64,000 nt of DNA from Planctomycetota bacterium (GTDB lineage Bacteria; Planctomycetota; Planctomycetia; Pirellulales; Pirellulaceae), in assembly GCA_014381825.1 (NCBI GenBank), contig JACNKX010000073.1:1-64000 (forward strand), given 5' to 3'. Position 1 is the first letter of the stretch. Every line of letters begins with the position of its first letter. Positions 45,910-54,852 of the stretch are shown here, in pieces. The notes under the pieces are model-generated. The model was not told the origin of the DNA. It saw only the letters and a program-made list of their open reading frames with translations, and did no database searches. Made by a program: the position numbers and the translations under genes.

Positions 45910-47223
45910 TTACTTCCATTTCAACTTTGCAACGAAGATGCTGTTGTCGGCACCATACTTGTTGTCGACGGGTAAGACGTAGTTTGGGCCCCAGGTCTGC
46001 ATCCATTCAGTGACTGTTACCCAGATCTCGTTTGGTCCGACATTGGTCACGCCGAAGTTGCCTAGCCGAGCGCCGCGTTCTGGGACCAAGATCTGTTCTG
46101 TCGCGCGGATGATACTGACATGTTTTGGGTCGATGCGCGCGATGAATAACGGTGCCCGATGCCGAAAGACGTGGTCGTTGTCAGCTCCTTTGCGCGTGTA
46201 GACAAGGAAGAGTCCGCTGCTGTGCGTGACCCAATGCTGCTGTGTGTTGTAGTTACCGAGATCCTCGCCGTCGTCGAACGTCCAACGGCGTGGCTTGCCG
46301 AACCGCAATCCGTCTGAACTCGTCGCGACGTATCCATGATCGTCGTTTCGCATCGTCAAATAGAAGCGATCTCCGAATTGTGTGAGCGAAGGTTCGTACA
46401 GCCCGCGTTTGACGTCGACGGTCAGTTCATTTCCCTGCTCGACGAAGGTCAGTTCGCTGCCATCGAAGCGACATCGCAAAACAGTGACGCTGTACTGAGT
46501 CTTCTTGGGAACTTTCAGATACACAGGCAGGAGAATGTCGCCATTCGGCAAGTCGAATCGTTGCACGCTACCCGCGCCGCAGTTCTTAAAGCGAGGCTCG
46601 TCGGGCAAGGCTAACTCCTTCCACTTTGACCACATCTTCGAACTTTCGTCGAAGACTGAATATGCGGTCGCGCGAGGCCTGACCTTCATCACTTTATTCT
46701 CCTCGTACCAGACCGTATGTCCGGTACCCAGGAGCTTACCCGTGGCGGCGTGCCACTTGGGCGTAAAGTCACAAACCGTAACCTGCCTCTGCGCGTCGAT
46801 CGTTTGCCTCGCGAACGGCTTCTGCGGTGACAGAGGTGCCCAGCTTACGCCACCATCTTTTGTCGTCGTACTATTGATCGCGTAAAACACGTCCGAGCCA
46901 GTAATTTGCAGCGGTTGTGTCGTCATCACGACGAGCGGGACGTCTCGTTCGGCGACAGGAGGAATAACGCCAGCCCGAGCGTGCACCCAACATTTCGTAC
47001 CGTCATAGCCTTTGTAAACGACCGTCCGTTCGATCCGAGGTTCAACAGGCCCGTCCTCAGCAAAACCATGCGTCGAGGCGAAGGCAAGCAGAACGCATTT
47101 TGCAGCCGTAGCCGCACTCGCCAGAGCGTCGTTGAATGTCAGAACGATCCGAGTTCTGGCGAACGCAACTACAGTAGATGTAGAAATGCCGTGCGGCAAG
47201 CTACGAACACGCGACGATTTCAT
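45910..47223 (-). CDS. Secreted sialidase-like propeller protein
   Basis: 437 aa; the ATG at 47223 follows AAGAGA, whereas the longer frame starts at a rare codon and adds an unlikely leader. Signal-like segment at about 29-54. A propeller body contains motifs such as YVATSSDGLRFGKPRRWTFD and GVTNVGPNEIWVTVTEWMQTW. It resembles exo-sialidase and BNR-repeat hydrolases. The stop codon is close to the convergent aldehyde dehydrogenase. The neighbour on the same strand is another BNR protein, so the pair may form a small glycan-degradation unit. Confidence 0.72.
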   Translation of the reverse strand: MKSSRVRSLPHGISTSTVVAFARTRIVLTFNDALASAATAAKCVLLAFASTHGFAEDGPVEPRIERTVVYKGYDGTKCWVHARAGVIPPVAERDVPLVVMTTQPLQITGSDVFYAINSTTTKDGGVSWAPLSPQKPFARQTIDAQRQVTVCDFTPKWHAATGKLLGTGHTVWYEENKVMKVRPRATAYSVFDESSKMWSKWKELALPDEPRFKNCGAGSVQRFDLPNGDILLPVYLKVPKKTQYSVTVLRCRFDGSELTFVEQGNELTVDVKRGLYEPSLTQFGDRFYLTMRNDDHGYVATSSDGLRFGKPRRWTFDDGEDLGNYNTQQHWVTHSSGLFLVYTRKGADNDHVFRHRAPLFIARIDPKHVSIIRATEQILVPERGARLGNFGVTNVGPNEIWVTVTEWMQTWGPNYVLPVDNKYGADNSIFVAKLKWK

Positions 47224-47242
47224 TTCGATCTCTTTGCGATAT

Positions 47243-48709
47243 CTATTCTGTTTTAAAGACAACTCGCGGCAACTCGGTGTCGCCACTCATCGTCCTTGGT
47301 AATACGCGAACGTTTCCTTCGCGGTCAGCGAAGTAGAAATTCGACTCAGACGGCTTTCGACCGTGGCCATCCGCCCAAAAGGCGAAAAAGTCCGGATGCG
47401 CATTCAATGGCCTTCGGACATAAGTGTGGTTCATATCGCTCGATGACGTCAGTTGTCGGAGCTTCCGCCACGATTCTCCCTGATCACCACTTTGCCACAT
47501 CGCCAACTCGCCACCCGGATTGAAGGGCTGCGGTCCAGTCTCCGTAGGTCCGATGATCCGCCAATCGTCCGGCGACACGATCCATAACTCACCAAAATCG
47601 TAATTGTTGTCCGAGGTTGTGACGGCGTGAATTGTCCATGTGCTGCCGGTCCAACGAGCGATCGTCCAAGTACGAGGATTGTTCTTCGGTCCCGATTGGT
47701 AACCCTTGCTTGTAATGTAAAGCAGTACTGGATGATCATGCTCGTCAAAGCGAAGGTCCTTCAAATAGACGTTCAGACCTTCTGCTTCATAATCGTGAAC
47801 CAGCGCGTCGTTGCTGACGATCTTCAATGGCAGTTCCAAACGATTACCGTCGACCGTGTTCCAGGTTCTCCCCAAGTCCGACGTCTCGACGTAGTACAGA
47901 TTCGTCCGCCAGTTCAAGCCCTTTCCCTTCGGGTGATAGTTGAACATGGAACCAACTCGCGATTTTCCGACGCCGCTGATTTGGTAATGCCCTTCGTCGA
48001 TTGCGGCCAGCCTCTGCCACTCGCCCCAATTCACACCGTCGTCACTGTGCATAAAGCAAATCGTGCGTTTGGCCGGATAGCCATAGCGTGTGAAAAAACA
48101 GAGGAAGCCTTCGTCGGGCCGATGCCACGCCTGCATGTACGAGAAGTTCGTGATCGGAGCGCGACGATTGCCTTCGAGTCGCGTTGCTGGAACCAATTCG
48201 AACTCGGCGATGTCGTGTGGCCGCTGGCTGCGGTGAATGTAAGAGGGCCGCGACGTGCCATGCGAAGTTGAGAAGATCCAAATGAAGCCCTCGGCATCCA
48301 TCGAGATTACCGGATTGTCGTGAGCGTCCTCCGTCATCTTGTTAAGCAGGACAGTCGGTCGCGGCACCATTTTCGTTTTGTGATCGAAGTACGACACCAT
48401 ATGCAGTAGTTGACGATTGCTGCTCTTTGTCGTGCCGCCATAGCAAAAGAACGTCTTATCAACCTCTTCGCAGTAGATCGCAAAGGGCCGATGCTTGGCA
48501 CAGTAAGTGCCAAGCCCGCCGCTGTACTTGTAGACGTACTCGTCGTTGGACGGCTGGTTCATATACCAGACGCCACGATACCCATCGTCTTTGGAGTTGA
48601 GCGTCACAGGCTCATCAGCCTGGCTGAATGGCGATGAAGCAACGAACAAGCCGACGACCATCCACCGCATTGCATTGGAAGTCAAGCCATCTCTGAAGTG
48701 TTTGATCAT
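47243..48709 (-). CDS. BNR_4-family secreted protein
   Basis: 488 aa from the ATG at 48709 (a GTG one codon earlier is in frame). Signal peptide (WMVVGLFVASSPFSQADEP), then a seven-bladed-type BNR_4 fold: DDGYRGVWYMNQPSNDEYVY, GGLGTYCAKHRPFAIY, GFIWIFSTSHGTSRPSYIHR and SNFYFADREGNV. BNR_4 members include ulvan and rhamnogalacturonan-type lyases; possible catalytic His residues occur in the blades but cannot be confirmed by eye. Ends 20 bases before the start of the next sialidase-like gene, likely one operon. Confidence 0.78.
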   Translation of the reverse strand: MIKHFRDGLTSNAMRWMVVGLFVASSPFSQADEPVTLNSKDDGYRGVWYMNQPSNDEYVYKYSGGLGTYCAKHRPFAIYCEEVDKTFFCYGGTTKSSNRQLLHMVSYFDHKTKMVPRPTVLLNKMTEDAHDNPVISMDAEGFIWIFSTSHGTSRPSYIHRSQRPHDIAEFELVPATRLEGNRRAPITNFSYMQAWHRPDEGFLCFFTRYGYPAKRTICFMHSDDGVNWGEWQRLAAIDEGHYQISGVGKSRVGSMFNYHPKGKGLNWRTNLYYVETSDLGRTWNTVDGNRLELPLKIVSNDALVHDYEAEGLNVYLKDLRFDEHDHPVLLYITSKGYQSGPKNNPRTWTIARWTGSTWTIHAVTTSDNNYDFGELWIVSPDDWRIIGPTETGPQPFNPGGELAMWQSGDQGESWRKLRQLTSSSDMNHTYVRRPLNAHPDFFAFWADGHGRKPSESNFYFADREGNVRVLPRTMSGDTELPRVVFKTE

Positions 48710-48917
48710 CACGGTTGCTCGTATTCAATGGCGTTCTCAATCACAGCGCCAACGATAGGGCGGTCTTCACTTGTTGCATTCTAGCCAGTTCTGCGGCGCA
48801 TTGAACTGTGTTATTCAAAACGTCACAGAGGTAGTAGGTCCGTATTTCGGTCCAAGCTATGATGGTTCAGAACGCTCTCACCGCTGCCACGATGTATCAA
48901 CAAATGCGATAAATGCG

Positions 48918-50339
48918 ATGAAAACACAAATGTTACTTTGCGTCGCGACATCGTTAACGTCACTTGTCGTTGCGACTTCAAACTTGACTGCGGCAGAAGC
49001 ATGCAGAATCGAGGTCATTGACCAGCAATCGGGCTGGCCGGTCCCGCTGGTTGAACTGCGGACGGTCAGCGGATTGCGATTTGTCTCTGATAACGCTGGT
49101 GTCATCGCTTGCGACGCACCCGAGTTGATGGGTCGCGAGACGTGGTTTCATGTGCATGGCCAGGGCTATGGTGTCAAGAAGGATGGCTTCGGATACGAAG
49201 GTGTACGACTGACTCCGCAGCCGGGCAGCACGCTTCGCGTTGAAGTCGATCGGCGAATTATCGCGAAACGAATTGGACGAATTACCGGTGCGGGACTATA
49301 TGGCGAGTCTGAAAAACTAGGAGATAGGTCGCCTCGGCCAGATTCCGGAATCGTCGGTTGTGACAGTGTGCAAACCGCCGTACATCGCGGCAAGCTGCAT
49401 TGGATTTGGGGCGACTCGAATCTCGCGCACTATCCACTCGGCATCTTTCACGCCAGCGCAGCGACTTCGGCATTGCGGCCGCTTAAGTCGTTCGAGCCGC
49501 CGCTGGACATGCCGCTCGAATACTTTCGCGATCAACGCGGTCGACCTCGCGGCGTCGCGAATCTGCCAGGTCGCGGTCCGACGTGGTTGTTCGGAATGGT
49601 TAGCTTGGAGGATGCCAGCGGAAAGCCTCACTTGGTCTCAAGCTACATGAAGGTCGAACCTCCGCTTGCCGCTTGGCAACGAGGGTTATGCGAATGGAAT
49701 GAGGCGACCCAAGAATTTGAGGTTAAACGCGTCCTCTGGGACAAGAACGACGCAACCGGCCCGGAGCCATCGATCCCGCAAGGTCATGCGGCCCACTGGG
49801 CGGACAGCACAGGGCAAAGATGGGTTCTCTTCGGCAACCCGTTTCCGGTACTCAAGATTCGAGCGACCTATGAGTCTTGGAATGATCCGACGAAGTGGGA
49901 ATCGATCGGGGCTCCCGGGCAGTTGAAGTCAGCAATCGGCACGATCGTAAAACCTCACAGCGGAAGCATCGCGTGGAATGCTTTCCGAGAGCGGTGGGTG
50001 ACGATTTTTATGGAAGCGTTTGGAGAACCATCCGGTTTCGGCGAGATCTGGTTTGCGGAATCGGAATCTCCTTTTGGCCCCTGGAGTACCGCAGTGAAAG
50101 TGCTATCGCACCAGAACTACTCGTTCTACAACCCGCAGATCCACGCCGAGTTTGCATCCGAAGGCTCAGCGCATCTTTTCTTCGAGGGAACTTACACAAC
50201 GTTGTTTGCCGGCCCATCAAAGACAAAATCGCTTGCGCCTACCTATCCAAGAGCGACGCCGAGATACGACTACAACCAAATTCTGTATCGGTTGGATCTT
50301 GATGAAGAAGCCTTGGCGGCCACAAGAACTGAAGACTAG
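48918..50339 (+). CDS. Secreted propeller-type protein, glycoside hydrolase-like
   Basis: 473 aa; the ATG at 48918 gives a signal peptide (MLLCVATSLTSLVVATSNLTAAEA), while the longer frame adds a non-signal leader. An N-terminal beta-sandwich with Pro and Gly turns (about 25-115) is followed by a five-bladed-propeller-like region (GKLHWIWGDSNLAHYPLGIF, SFYNPQIHAEFASEGSAHLF). The layout recalls DUF4185 or GH43/GH32-like families, but no catalytic triad is certain. Tail-to-tail with ftr. Confidence 0.65.
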   Translation: MKTQMLLCVATSLTSLVVATSNLTAAEACRIEVIDQQSGWPVPLVELRTVSGLRFVSDNAGVIACDAPELMGRETWFHVHGQGYGVKKDGFGYEGVRLTPQPGSTLRVEVDRRIIAKRIGRITGAGLYGESEKLGDRSPRPDSGIVGCDSVQTAVHRGKLHWIWGDSNLAHYPLGIFHASAATSALRPLKSFEPPLDMPLEYFRDQRGRPRGVANLPGRGPTWLFGMVSLEDASGKPHLVSSYMKVEPPLAAWQRGLCEWNEATQEFEVKRVLWDKNDATGPEPSIPQGHAAHWADSTGQRWVLFGNPFPVLKIRATYESWNDPTKWESIGAPGQLKSAIGTIVKPHSGSIAWNAFRERWVTIFMEAFGEPSGFGEIWFAESESPFGPWSTAVKVLSHQNYSFYNPQIHAEFASEGSAHLFFEGTYTTLFAGPSKTKSLAPTYPRATPRYDYNQILYRLDLDEEALAATRTED

Positions 50340-50385
50340 TCCAGTCTGGCCAACCTTGCGGCGCAGTGAAGACGGCCGTGACCGG

Positions 50386-51270
50386 CTACACAAGTTCACG
50401 AAGATGGAAATGAAACTTGCCGAGTTGTCCACCGTAGTTTCCGGCCGTAATGGCAATTATCCCTTCACCCGCTGCAGCGTGCAGCAGCGTCTTCATGCCG
50501 GTCGCGACCACACTTTCGTCGAGACCATCCAACACGATTTCGTAGACGCAGTTCACACCGTCGTGCAGCTTGGTTTCAACGCGGCCACGAAGCGTTGGGC
50601 AATAGGCATCCGCTGTCGAAGCTGGCAGTGCACTATACCGCGAGCCGACTTTACTGCCGCTTCGTGCGACGCCTCCTGGAAAAGGAGCAATCACACCTTT
50701 GCAGGCAGCAACGGCTTCGATCGCACGCCGCACTGCTGCAAGCCCAGTCGACATGTCGACAGACTGAATGATGACATTACCGCCGGCAACGCCCTTTTCA
50801 ATCCCAACGCGATCTTCAACGAGAAACTCGCCATCCATCACGGGCACGCGCCAGTAGCGCCGACCTTCAAGGAGCTTGCTCTTTTGAAAACCGTCGCCAA
50901 AGAAACGAATGTTCTTACCGAGGCCAACGCGCGTTTCTGCATCGGGCAGTCCGTCGAATACAGCGGTCGTTGGACACGTCATCACGCATTGGCCAACTCG
51001 ATTGACAAGGGCTTTCCCAACAGCCTTGGGCGAGAAGCCAAAGACTAGCACCGATGCGCCGACGCGTCCGTCAGGCGTTGACTCCGCATCGAGCATTCGT
51101 TCGATGCCGGTTTCCGCGTCGCAGGCGATGACCGACGAACTGTAACCTGTCAACTCTCGCAACGCAGCGTCAAGCCAATGCTCGTCATAAGCCGTTATGC
51201 ACAGCCGTGCGTAGACCATACGAAAAGCTTCCGCAAACGTGTCTTCGATGAGTGTGTCGCCGATTTTCAA
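50386..51270 (-). CDS. ftr: Formylmethanofuran:tetrahydromethanopterin formyltransferase
   Basis: 294 aa from a TTG start, well supported by AGAAGGA 7 bases upstream and by the conserved N-terminus MKIGDTLIEDTFAEAFRMVY. Two related halves are seen, with the conserved blocks NRVGQCVMTCPTTAVFDGLP, FFGDGFQKSKLLEGRRYWRV, GEFLVEDRVGIEKGVAGGN and FPGGVARSGSKVGS. Ftr (FhcD) moves the formyl group between methanofuran and H4MPT. It completes the reaction chain of fwdABCD, although it lies 24 kb away on the opposite strand, a split arrangement known in planctomycetes. Confidence 0.95.
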   Translation of the reverse strand: MKIGDTLIEDTFAEAFRMVYARLCITAYDEHWLDAALRELTGYSSSVIACDAETGIERMLDAESTPDGRVGASVLVFGFSPKAVGKALVNRVGQCVMTCPTTAVFDGLPDAETRVGLGKNIRFFGDGFQKSKLLEGRRYWRVPVMDGEFLVEDRVGIEKGVAGGNVIIQSVDMSTGLAAVRRAIEAVAACKGVIAPFPGGVARSGSKVGSRYSALPASTADAYCPTLRGRVETKLHDGVNCVYEIVLDGLDESVVATGMKTLLHAAAGEGIIAITAGNYGGQLGKFHFHLRELV

Positions 51271-51418
51271 CGAAAATCCTTCTGGAATCTTGTGGGTTTG
51301 GTTACAACGCGATCACCATCATGACCGCCGAGCCACAGATTGCCAAGGCACGGATGTGAGGTCGATCCGGAGTTTTGTCGGGTCTTGGTTTTCGCGTGGC
51401 TGGGGTCGAATCTTCATC

Positions 51419-52297
51419 CTACGGTTCGTTGTCCGACTCCACCTCACGAATCATCCGCACAAATTCACCGCCGGTCTGCGGGCGTTGGTTCGGGCTGGGT
51501 GACAAACACTGCATAATGGCTTGTGCTAGTGTGTTATTAAGTTGAGGAGCGTACCTCAGTAGATCCTCAGGGGGAGTCGCGCTATACGCCAACGCCGACA
51601 TCGCAGGTTTATCCGAGACGGGCCAAGGCAGTTCGAATGCGCACAGTTGGTATGCCGTCATGCCAAACGAAAACATATCCAGTCGCTGATCTGTTTTTTG
51701 GCGACGGCTCACTTCAGGTGCCATATAGGCTGGAGTACCCGTTCGATTTCCGGGCATCATGAACGGTTCGGTGGCTGGCAGCGACAATCCGAAATCAATC
51801 AACTTCAACGATGAAGCGTCAGGCTCACAGATGAAGTTCCGCGGGCAGATATCGCGGTGAATGAAACCTTGCTCGTGGACGTAATCGATCGCCTCTGCCA
51901 TCTCACGGATCAACTGCAGTCGCTTGCCCTCTAGAATCGTGTCTTCGTCGTTAATCAACGCGTGCAGACCCTGTCCTTCGAGAAACTCCATCACGAGAAA
52001 GCGGAGCCCGTTCTTCGTCGTGCCATAATCGAACGTCTCAACCACATGCGGATGTTTGAGGTTGATGGCGATCTCACCTTCGCTTGGCTTTTTCAATCCC
52101 TTAAAGCGAGCCTCGAATGCGGTTAGCTTCTCTTGATCGGCGATCTTGAGGCCAACGATCCGATCGGTCTCGCGATCACGTGCCATATAAAAACTGGACA
52201 TCGTACCCGAGACGGCTTCGCGCAACAGCTCATAACGAGCGAGCACGTCAAGCGACTCTTTGCCCAGCAGGCCTTTCAACTTGTCGAGAAAGCTCAT
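51419..52297 (-). CDS. Ser/Thr protein kinase, cytoplasmic
   Basis: 292 aa. A complete small eukaryotic-type kinase domain: VAL-type Lys in VGLKIAD, the catalytic loop HRDICPRNF, the metal site DFG in KLIDFGLSLP and APE in GTPAYMAPEV. The Gly-rich loop is degenerate (AVSGTMSSFYMA). No membrane segment and no extracellular sensor domain, unlike most planctomycete kinases. The start lies 10 bases after a fourfold 14-bp tandem repeat, and accD lies just upstream on the same strand. Confidence 0.9.
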   Translation of the reverse strand: MSFLDKLKGLLGKESLDVLARYELLREAVSGTMSSFYMARDRETDRIVGLKIADQEKLTAFEARFKGLKKPSEGEIAINLKHPHVVETFDYGTTKNGLRFLVMEFLEGQGLHALINDEDTILEGKRLQLIREMAEAIDYVHEQGFIHRDICPRNFICEPDASSLKLIDFGLSLPATEPFMMPGNRTGTPAYMAPEVSRRQKTDQRLDMFSFGMTAYQLCAFELPWPVSDKPAMSALAYSATPPEDLLRYAPQLNNTLAQAIMQCLSPSPNQRPQTGGEFVRMIREVESDNEP

Positions 52298-52306
52298 CGG
52301 GCTGCG

Positions 52307-52362
52307 CCTGTTCAGAGGGGCCTGTTCAGAGGGGCCTGTTCAGAGGGGCCTGTTCAGAGGGG
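52307..52362. repeat. Four perfect tandem copies of a 14-bp unit
   Basis: The unit CCTGTTCAGAGGGG (plus strand) is repeated exactly four times without spacers. It fills the gap between the accD stop and the kinase start, forming the kinase leader (read as CCCCTCTGAACAGG on its own strand). Exact copies suggest recent expansion and likely copy-number variation. Confidence 0.95.
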
Positions 52363-52363
52363 C

Positions 52364-53197
52364 CTACTTGCCACAGTAGTCGATGGTCCGCGCAATCTCG
52401 CTCTTTAGCTTCTCGCGAGTGACGATCCGATCGATGAAGCCATGTTCCAGTAAGAACTCGCTTGTTTGAAAGCCTTTCGGCAACTCGATCTTGAGGGTCG
52501 CTTTTATCGTTCTCGGTCCAGCAAAACCAACGAGCGCTCGCGGCTCGGCAAACACAACATCTCCGAGTGAAGCAAAACTTGCAGCGACGCCCCCCATCGT
52601 TGGATTCGTCAGCACCGAGATGTACAGTCCACCAGTTTCGCTGAATCGCGCCAATGCAGCTGACACCTTTGCCATTTGCATCAACGAGAGGATGCCTTCA
52701 TGCATTCGAGCGCCACCGCCGGAGCCGCTGATGATTATCAGCGGCAATTGCCGCGCGGTCGCTTGCTCGACTAGCCGCGTCAGGCGTTCGCCAACTACGG
52801 ACCCCATACTTCCCATAAAGAAGGCGGAATCTGTGACTCCGAACGCAACCCGCCGAGCACGGATCATTCCCGTGCCGGTGACCGCTGCGTCGTTCAATCC
52901 AGTTCGCTTTTGTTCGGACTTCAATTTTTCGACGTAAGGCCGCTTGTCCGAGAATTCAAGAGGATCGGCGGGACGGAGGTTGGCATCCCATTCTTCGAAA
53001 GTGCCTTCATCCAATACTTGGAGGATTCGCTCTTTAGCAGACACGTAAAAATGATGATCACACTCGGGGCAGACATTCAATCGTTCTTCGGCGGTCTTGC
53101 GGAAGACGGTCGCCTGACAGCCTGGGCACTTTAGCCACAGCCCTTCGGGGACGCCTCGCTTTTGTCGCTTGGTCGCAGTTTGTACGGGATCGCTCAT
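52364..53197 (-). CDS. accD: Acetyl-CoA carboxylase carboxyltransferase beta subunit
   Basis: 277 aa. The N-terminal zinc finger is complete (Cys24, Cys27, Cys43, Cys46: CPGCQ and CPECDHH), followed by the crotonase-fold carboxyltransferase core with [20 protein letters not shown] and [16 protein letters not shown], then [20 protein letters not shown] and the end [18 protein letters not shown]. Transfers carboxyl from biotin to acetyl-CoA, with AccA, to form malonyl-CoA. The accA and biotin subunits are not nearby. Confidence 0.95.
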   Translation of the reverse strand: MSDPVQTATKRQKRGVPEGLWLKCPGCQATVFRKTAEERLNVCPECDHHFYVSAKERILQVLDEGTFEEWDANLRPADPLEFSDKRPYVEKLKSEQKRTGLNDAAVTGTGMIRARRVAFGVTDSAFFMGSMGSVVGERLTRLVEQATARQLPLIIISGSGGGARMHEGILSLMQMAKVSAALARFSETGGLYISVLTNPTMGGVAASFASLGDVVFAEPRALVGFAGPRTIKATLKIELPKGFQTSEFLLEHGFIDRIVTREKLKSEIARTIDYCGK

Positions 53198-53252
53198 TAT
53201 TCCATTTCGCCTCGGAAGACGTTCTTTTCTAATCGGCTACTTTTATGCGCAA

Positions 53253-53272
53253 CAGAAGTCGTAAGACTTCTG
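53253..53272. repeat. 8-bp hairpin upstream of accD
   Basis: CAGAAGTC and GACTTCTG pair perfectly around GTAA. It lies between the histidine phosphatase gene and accD. No T tract follows on either strand, so it is a hairpin repeat or a weak terminator. Confidence 0.5.
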
Positions 53273-53320
53273 GAACTCCGAACTCTCACGAATTCGGCTA
53301 CGCGGTCGCTTTGCAATGCA

Positions 53321-53902
53321 CTACGGTGCCGTCACCAAGCCTCCTGGTGCGAGCTGAAATGCCTCCCAACCGCCACCTCGGCATTCAGCTTTCCATAAGT
53401 CGTCGAGTTCGCATTCCTTTAGTAAACTCAAAATCACACTCGTGAGTGGCTCGGGAACGATCAGGGCAACGACGCCATCCTTATGCTTTCTTATCAGCTT
53501 GGCAAGCGCCGCTTCAACACGTTGCTTGACATCAGACAGCAGTTCACCCTCTGGCGGGCAAACCGTTTCCGGGTGCTCTTGCCACTGACGGTAGACTTTC
53601 GGCTGCTGTTGCTTTACTTCTTCGATCCGTTTGCCGTGCCAGAGGCCGTGATTCAAGTTCTTCAGCGCCTTTAGGGATTTAGCCTTCACTTCGTGATTCT
53701 TGCCGAGCAGTTCCGCCGTTTGCTGACAACACTGGCAGGGCGACATGTAAATCGCGTCAATCTCTTCATCGGCAAGTTCGTCGATCGTCTTCGCGACTTG
53801 CGCCGTGCCGTGATCGTTGAGCGGAATGTCGAGCGTACCTTTGATCCGACCTTGTTCATCAAAGTCAGTTACACCAGGTCGAATTAATAGGATTTTTAAC
53901 AT
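53321..53902 (-). CDS. Histidine-phosphatase-fold protein with lost catalytic residues
   Basis: 193 aa with the phosphoglycerate-mutase/histidine-phosphatase fold: LLIRPGVTDFDEQGRIKGTL, YMSPCQCCQQTAELLG and LNHGLWHGKRIEEV with the family acidic motif context. The catalytic RHG is RPG here (Arg8-Pro9-Gly10), and the second catalytic His, normally in a V-x-H-G context, is replaced at VPEP (149-152). Both histidines are lost while the rest is well kept, so the protein is likely a binding or regulatory pseudo-phosphatase, not an enzyme. It follows rpe on the same strand with a 16-base gap. Confidence 0.85.
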   Translation of the reverse strand: MLKILLIRPGVTDFDEQGRIKGTLDIPLNDHGTAQVAKTIDELADEEIDAIYMSPCQCCQQTAELLGKNHEVKAKSLKALKNLNHGLWHGKRIEEVKQQQPKVYRQWQEHPETVCPPEGELLSDVKQRVEAALAKLIRKHKDGVVALIVPEPLTSVILSLLKECELDDLWKAECRGGGWEAFQLAPGGLVTAP

Positions 53903-53918
53903 GTGTTATGGTCGACCT

Positions 53919-54608
53919 TTAAACTGGTAATGCCAAGTCGGTTAATTTCCGCACGGCGTCCCGATAACTTGCTTCGCGAAAAATCGCTGACCCGACAACC
54001 AGCAGCTGGGCTCCCGCTGCTTGGCAATCGTGAATCGTTCCGTCGTTGACACCACCGTCAACCGCTAAGAGCGTCTCTTCGCCGACAAGATCCTTCAGCT
54101 GCCGGAGCTTCTCTAACGCTACCGTTTGAAAACTCTGACCGCCGAATCCGGCCTTAACGCTCATCACGAGAACGAGGTCGCATAACGGCAGGCTGTCCTC
54201 GATCAACTCGACCGGCGTCTCCGGGTTGATGGCGAGACCTGCGCCGCAGTCGAGCTCGCGGATCTGCGATAAGACTCCGCTGGGCGAGTCAACTGCCTCA
54301 GCGTGCATCGTGATAATATCAGCTCCCGCATTATGGAACTGTTTGACGTAGTCTTGCGGTTGCTCGATCATCAGGTGTACGTCCAACGGCAAATCCGTCA
54401 GCCGGCGGCACGCTTCGACAATCGGCATTCCATACGTCAAGTTTTTCACAAATCGCCCGTCCATCACGTCCAGATGCAAGGCTCGCACGCCCGCCTCTTC
54501 GAGCTGTCTGATCTCACGCTCGAGATTCCCGAAATCGCAGAGTAACAACGACGGCAAGATCGCGGGTGGTCCCTGACGTAAATCAACTAGATGCCGGCGT
54601 CGTGACAT
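53919..54608 (-). CDS. rpe: Ribulose-phosphate 3-epimerase
   Basis: 229 aa TIM barrel. Characteristic blocks: LPSLLLCDFGNLEREIRQLE, LHLDVMDGRFVKNLTYGMP with the metal ligands, LDVHLMIEQPQDYVKQF, VLVMSVKAGFGGQSF and LLAVDGGVNDGTI, VVGSAIFREASYRDAV. Interconverts ribulose-5-phosphate and xylulose-5-phosphate in the pentose phosphate pathway. The usual SVNPGFGGQ motif reads SVKAGFGGQ. Upstream of the pseudo-phosphatase gene in the same direction. Confidence 0.95.
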   Translation of the reverse strand: MSRRRHLVDLRQGPPAILPSLLLCDFGNLEREIRQLEEAGVRALHLDVMDGRFVKNLTYGMPIVEACRRLTDLPLDVHLMIEQPQDYVKQFHNAGADIITMHAEAVDSPSGVLSQIRELDCGAGLAINPETPVELIEDSLPLCDLVLVMSVKAGFGGQSFQTVALEKLRQLKDLVGEETLLAVDGGVNDGTIHDCQAAGAQLLVVGSAIFREASYRDAVRKLTDLALPV

Positions 54609-54852
54609 AGTGGGAGTGGTCTGGGGTGATCGAGAAAGCTGTAGAGAGTTCTACTGCGAGCGACTCAGGTGATCATTAACACCGGATAAGTAAGGAGCTG
54701 GCTCTGGTTTTGTGATTTGGGTCTGTTCCGTTTCAGAGCTTTGCCGCGGGCGATCAAGAGATGGTTGCGAATTGTAACAAGGGCTTTATTGTACCAACGA
54801 GCCGAATCGACGCCAACGCGAGCGGGTCTCCTACACGACAACCTGTTGCGAT

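Noticed and set aside
50152-51048. Long plus-strand frame (298 codons) overlapping the propeller gene end and ftr.
   Set aside because: Antisense of ftr, which is strongly conserved, and in another frame than the propeller gene; no recognisable motifs.
52307-52362. 14-bp repeats as a CRISPR array.
   Set aside because: No spacers, unit far too short, no cas genes nearby; it is a simple tandem repeat.
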